Shown here piece after piece: positions 60,985 through 64,000 of a stretch of DNA of 64,000 nt. The DNA lies in contig NZ_CP031093.1 of the NCBI RefSeq assembly GCF_004851605.1, positions 3,100,692 to 3,164,691 of the forward strand. Direction: 5' to 3'. The translations under genes were made by a program, and so were the position numbers. This DNA comes from Hydrocarboniclastica marina (GTDB taxonomy: Bacteria; Pseudomonadota; Gammaproteobacteria; Pseudomonadales; Oleiphilaceae). The notes beneath the pieces were generated by a model that saw only the letters and a program-made list of their open reading frames with translations, was not told the origin of the DNA and ran no database searches. Position 1 is the stretch's first letter; every line of letters starts with the position of its first letter.

Positions 60985-61170
60985 AGCTCTCTGGGCTGTG
61001 CGAGCTGTTGGATTTGTTCCTCGAGCCGATGCGCACGACTTCGGAGACCACTCCCTGGCGATGTGAGCAGGTCCCCCACTGCAGGGGAAAGCCTAATTCG
61101 CTAGACTGGTCACCACCTTGAACTATTGGGTTCAGGGGCCATATCTGACGACGGCAGTCCGGAGAGCGCT
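60985..61170 (+). ncRNA. ssrS: 6S RNA
   Basis: It lies between zapA and the 5-formyl-THF cyclo-ligase gene, the conserved ssrS locus. The 5' end GCTCTCTGG (60986-60994) pairs with the 3' end CCGGAGAGC (61159-61167), closing the long rod; a T-run follows. Diagnostic internal segments are CTCGAGCCGATG and CACCTTGAACTATTGGGTTCAGGGGCC, close to the E. coli 6S sequence. Length of about 185 nt is normal. The RNA binds sigma-70 RNA polymerase as an open-promoter mimic and accumulates in stationary phase. Ends are estimated from the stem and -10. Confidence 0.9.
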
Positions 61171-61173
61171 TTT

Positions 61174-61917
61174 TTGACTTCTCATCACGGCGATATCGAC
61201 GCCGAATTCCCCGCTGTTATTGACCAGGCAAGCCGCCGCGAATTGCGCAAATCACTGCGTAAAAGCCGACGCAGTCTGACTCTTCTGCAACAGAAACAAG
61301 CTTCCCGCGCCCTGACGCGACAACTTTTGAAGCATCCACAGGTCATCCGTAGCCGCCATATAGCCCTTTACCTGGCAAACGACGGTGAAATTGACCCGGC
61401 TATTTTTGCAGCGGAAGCGCGACGGCACGGCAAGGTATGCTATCTGCCTGTGCTGCATCCCGTATTGCACAACAGACTCTGGTTTGTACGCTATGACAGT
61501 GAGGCGGAGCTGCTGTTAAACCAGTTCGGCATTCCTGAGCCTGCAATCAAACGCGGCAGGCGGCGGTCGGCGCGGGCACTCGATCTCGTATTGCTGCCTT
61601 TGGTGGGCTTTGACGCTGCAGGCGGACGCCTGGGTATGGGCGGCGGCTTTTACGACCGCACTTTCGCTTTCAAGCGGGCAGGCACATATAGTCCCTTTCT
61701 GATGGGCCTCGCCCACGAGTGTCAGAAAGTTGAGTCTTTGCCGATTGCATCTTGGGATGTGCCATTGGATGGCGTCGTCACGGACCGTTACAGCTACCGG
61801 TTTAATCGGGCTTCAGCCTCTTCGACCCCGAAGCCTGCGGTAGACAGGCTGTTTATCGGACGTTACCGGACCCAGAGTTCCGCCAGACGTTTTCGGTCAA
61901 GCAGGTCTAACGGTTAG
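61174..61917 (+). CDS. fau: 5-formyltetrahydrofolate cyclo-ligase
   Basis: 247 residues. It converts 5-formyl-THF to 5,10-methenyl-THF with ATP. It shows RRELRKSLRKSRRSL (N-terminal phosphate-binding basic helix), LPLVGFDAAGGRLGMGGGFYDRTFA (hallmark) and AHECQKVESLPIASWDVPLDGVVT. The start is uncertain: the frame is open from 61126, within 6S RNA, and TTG 61174 preceded by GGAGAG is the best candidate, which places the ribosome site inside the 3' stem of 6S RNA. The basic C-terminal tail (about 45 residues) is longer than in E. coli YgfA (182). Co-transcription with 6S is known for E. coli. Confidence 0.88.
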   Translation: MTSHHGDIDAEFPAVIDQASRRELRKSLRKSRRSLTLLQQKQASRALTRQLLKHPQVIRSRHIALYLANDGEIDPAIFAAEARRHGKVCYLPVLHPVLHNRLWFVRYDSEAELLLNQFGIPEPAIKRGRRRSARALDLVLLPLVGFDAAGGRLGMGGGFYDRTFAFKRAGTYSPFLMGLAHECQKVESLPIASWDVPLDGVVTDRYSYRFNRASASSTPKPAVDRLFIGRYRTQSSARRFRSSRSNG

Positions 61918-62134
61918 GCGACGTATTGAAAGCCCAGACGTGCGACTCTTTCCAGGCCAATGAATCCCGGTGCTCGGCCTGAAGGGTGGAATTAGAATCG
62001 CCTGTAGCACTTTGCACAGACTCAAACTGGCTGGGACCGGCCTGCCATGGTGAAAGCTGAGTGACCGCGCTGACCACGAGCCCTCCGGCAAAGAGAAAAA
62101 CCAGGGATTGAATGACATCTGGCTTGCGAATCAC
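61907..62134 (-). CDS. Small single-span membrane protein
   Basis: 75 residues. GTG start at 62134 with AGGAG 10 nt upstream. A hydrophobic segment (about residues 8-26, VIQSLVFLFAGGLVVSAVT) follows a short basic N-terminus, then a polar, Ser/Gln-rich tail. Not recognised. It runs antisense to the last 11 bp of fau and lies downstream of ilvA on the same strand, beyond a terminator. Confidence 0.5.
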   Translation of the reverse strand: MIRKPDVIQSLVFLFAGGLVVSAVTQLSPWQAGPSQFESVQSATGDSNSTLQAEHRDSLAWKESHVWAFNTSPNR

Positions 62135-62377
62135 TGTTTATGGTCTCCTGAGCCAAGCCTTAAAATTACCGTGTCATCATCTTGGAGCACACTCGCCCAG
62201 CCATTCTGATGAAGTACCGTGGATGCCAGAGCTGAATAACGAGCCACCGGCTGAGCAATGCTTCAGCACTTAGAAGGCGGAGCCCCGCTTTAGCTCCGGT
62301 AATTCAGGGAATTAGGCGTGAGCACTACCGAGATTTCTAAGGTTATCAGCTAAGTTCGCCATTACAAGATGTTACTC
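62135..62377. other. Intergenic region between ilvA terminator and small membrane protein
   Basis: About 240 bp without an ORF. GGAGC-N9-GCTCC forms a small inverted repeat around 62279-62297. No strong promoter was seen for the minus-strand membrane protein. Confidence 0.3.
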
Positions 62378-62411
62378 AAAAAAAATGGCTGCACCGGTTC
62401 TTGGGCAGCCA
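62378..62411 (-). terminator. Rho-independent terminator of ilvA
   Basis: On the minus strand TGGCTGC and GCAGCCA arms (62411-62405 and 62392-62386) enclose a 12-nt loop, followed by TTTTTTTT (62385-62378). It is 43 bp after the ilvA stop. Confidence 0.85.
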
Positions 62412-62454
62412 CCTCAAGCGCTGATTAAACGCAGTTAAGATCTCAGGCAGGGAC

Positions 62455-63972
62455 TCAATTGCCCAGAAACAGCTCGTATGCGGGATTACTGGTTACATCT
62501 TCGTATTTGAACCCCACCTCAGCGAGCATTGCTTTCAGGTCGGCCAGATCATCGGTGTCAACCTGGACACCCATCAGGACGCGGCTATAGGCAGCGCCGT
62601 GATTGCGATAGTGGAACATTGAAATGTTCCAGCGGGTACCCAGCGAACTGAGGAACTTCAGTAAGGCCCCGGGGCGTTCCGGGAACTGAAACTGGAATAC
62701 ACGCTCGTTGGGAACGCCGGGCGCGTGTCCGCCGACCATGTGTCGAATATGCGCTTTGGCAAGGTCGTTGTCAGTCAGATCCATCACCGCATAGCCTGCC
62801 CCGCGAAGATCCCTGACCAAATCATCCCGGCCCTGACCATTGCTCTGCACCTGTATACCGACGAAGATCCGCGCTTCACTTTGATTGGCGTAGCGATAGT
62901 TGAACTCGGTGATGCTGCGTTTGTGCAGGGCGCCAATAAAGCGTTTAAAGCTGCCCGGACGTTCTGGAAGCGTTACCGCCAGTATGGCTTCCCGCTGCTC
63001 GCCGATTTCCGTTCGCTCCGAAATATAGCGCAACCGATCAAAATTCATGTTGGCACCCGACAGGATGCCGGCAAGGTTTTCGTCCACCAGGCCCTCGCGC
63101 TGGATGTACTTCTTTATGCCGGCGACGGACAAAGCACCCGCCGGCTCAACGATAGAGCGGGTATCCTCGAAGACGTCCTTGATCGCTGCACAGATCTCAT
63201 CGGTGGATACGGTGATGACCTCATCCACGTAATCCTTGCAGACCTCCCATGGGTGCTCGCCGATACGCTTGACCGCCACGCCGTCAGCAAAGATACCTAC
63301 CTCGTCCAGGGTCACTTTCTGGCCAGCTTTCAAGGCTTCAGACAGGCAAGCGGAGTCCTGGGGCTCGACCCCGACAACTTTGATCTCGGGCCGGAGATAT
63401 TTAATGTAAGCGGCCATGCCCGCGATCAGGCCGCCGCCGCCTACCGGGATAAATACCGCGTGCAGCGGCTTGCTGAACTGCGAGAGCAGCTCCATGGCAA
63501 CCGTGCCCTGGCCCGCAATCACATCCTCATCATCGTAGGGGGGGATGTAGGTATAGCCCTTTTCTTCCATAAGCTCTCGGGCATGGGCCGCGGCCTCATC
63601 GAAGGCGTCGCCCTTGAGCACGACCTTGGCGCCATGTGCCCTCACCGAGTTCACCTTGATCTCCGGCGTCGTCTGGGGCATGACGATAACCGCCTTTATC
63701 TTCAATACCTTGCAGGCCAAAGCGACACCCTGCGCATGGTTGCCGGCGGACGCGCAGATTACCCCACAGGCTTTTTCCTCGTCGGAAAGCTGCACAATCT
63801 TGTTATAGGCGCCCCTGCATTTGAACGAAAAAACGGGCTGGAGGTCTTCCCGCTTCAGCAGAATGTTATTGCTGAAACGCTGGGAAAGAAGCCGTGCCTG
63901 CGTCAAGGGTGTCTCGTGGGCCACATCGTAAACGCGGGCGTTCAGGATCTTCTTAATATAGCGTTGCAGCAT
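62455..63972 (-). CDS. ilvA: Threonine ammonia-lyase, biosynthetic
   Basis: A 505-residue PLP enzyme giving 2-oxobutanoate for isoleucine synthesis. The Schiff-base Lys is in FSFKCRGAYNK (about residue 50), with SAGNHAQGVA for the substrate and PVGGGGLIAG for PLP phosphate. Two C-terminal ACT-like regulatory domains (about 325-505; REAILAVTLPERPGSF and RVFQFQFPERPGALLKFL) indicate feedback control by isoleucine/valine. Full length. The upstream 28 bp to the window edge hold no readable promoter; in Pseudomonas ilvA is divergent from rpiA. Confidence 0.97.
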   Translation of the reverse strand: MLQRYIKKILNARVYDVAHETPLTQARLLSQRFSNNILLKREDLQPVFSFKCRGAYNKIVQLSDEEKACGVICASAGNHAQGVALACKVLKIKAVIVMPQTTPEIKVNSVRAHGAKVVLKGDAFDEAAAHARELMEEKGYTYIPPYDDEDVIAGQGTVAMELLSQFSKPLHAVFIPVGGGGLIAGMAAYIKYLRPEIKVVGVEPQDSACLSEALKAGQKVTLDEVGIFADGVAVKRIGEHPWEVCKDYVDEVITVSTDEICAAIKDVFEDTRSIVEPAGALSVAGIKKYIQREGLVDENLAGILSGANMNFDRLRYISERTEIGEQREAILAVTLPERPGSFKRFIGALHKRSITEFNYRYANQSEARIFVGIQVQSNGQGRDDLVRDLRGAGYAVMDLTDNDLAKAHIRHMVGGHAPGVPNERVFQFQFPERPGALLKFLSSLGTRWNISMFHYRNHGAAYSRVLMGVQVDTDDLADLKAMLAEVGFKYEDVTSNPAYELFLGN

Positions 63973-64000
63973 AATCGGATAATCCGTTTGGATCGCGCCA

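Overview
The window is a GC-rich stretch of a gammaproteobacterial chromosome. The best evidence is gene order. The ygfB-pepP-ubiH-ubiI operon diverges from a zapA - 6S RNA - 5-formyl-THF cyclo-ligase block, as in Escherichia coli, and ubiE-ubiJ-ubiB-hisI-hisE-tatABC runs as in pseudomonads. An AlkK-like acyl-CoA synthetase, an FFLEELY-motif protein, a DUF3135 protein and a PHA-system protein suggest a marine, Marinobacter-like organism; that is inference. No tRNA, rRNA, insertion sequence, prophage or CRISPR array was seen, so this looks like core chromosome with a few accessory modules.

1-10.8 kb: the 3' end of a pectinacetylesterase-family hydrolase, a lipase-chaperone-like protein, a membrane protein and a glutathione S-transferase. 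Then comes a phosphate-related group: a lipoprotein 5'-nucleotidase divergent from polyphosphate kinase across a near-consensus Pho box, an orphan ParA-like ATPase, and a choice-of-anchor-I lipoprotein behind a weaker Pho-box candidate.

10.9-17.6 kb: five same-strand genes that look like a sulfur-stress module. They are an ETHE1-type persulfide dioxygenase, an ArsR-rhodanese regulator with two Cys in BigR/SqrR-like places, a two-gene RND efflux pump, and a DUF442 phosphatase-like protein. The first and last correspond to the two halves of the Blh protein, which is fused in other bacteria.

18.5-34.6 kb: a LigD split into separate ligase and polymerase genes, two tandem Cu/Zn superoxide dismutases, a Tic20-like DUF4870 protein, the osmoregulated periplasmic glucan operon (opgG, a small ORF, opgH), a mutarotase, a metallophosphoesterase, a CDP-archaeol-synthase-like protein, fumC, an alpha/beta hydrolase and PHA-associated small genes.

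34.7-45.1 kb: ubiquinone synthesis (ubiE, ubiJ, ubiB), histidine steps (hisI, hisE), Tat export (tatABC), rsmE, a YadGH-type ABC exporter and an AlkK-like ligase preceded by an Asn/Ser-rich short ORF.

45.5-54.7 kb: an FAD-Rieske fusion oxidoreductase with a CGHC thioredoxin, then a two-gene signalling operon on the minus strand. That operon encodes a 1653-residue soluble hybrid histidine kinase with a 92-residue HAMP repeat array, followed by a receiver-PAS-GGDEF-EAL protein. Its 570-bp upstream region carries clustered short inverted repeats.

55.3-64 kb: ubiI, ubiH, pepP and ygfB; divergent TIGR02449 and zapA; 6S RNA; the fau gene (5-formyl-THF cyclo-ligase); a small membrane protein; and ilvA with a clear terminator. 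Many neighbours overlap by 4 bp (ATGA, GTGA or TTGA), which indicates tight translational coupling.
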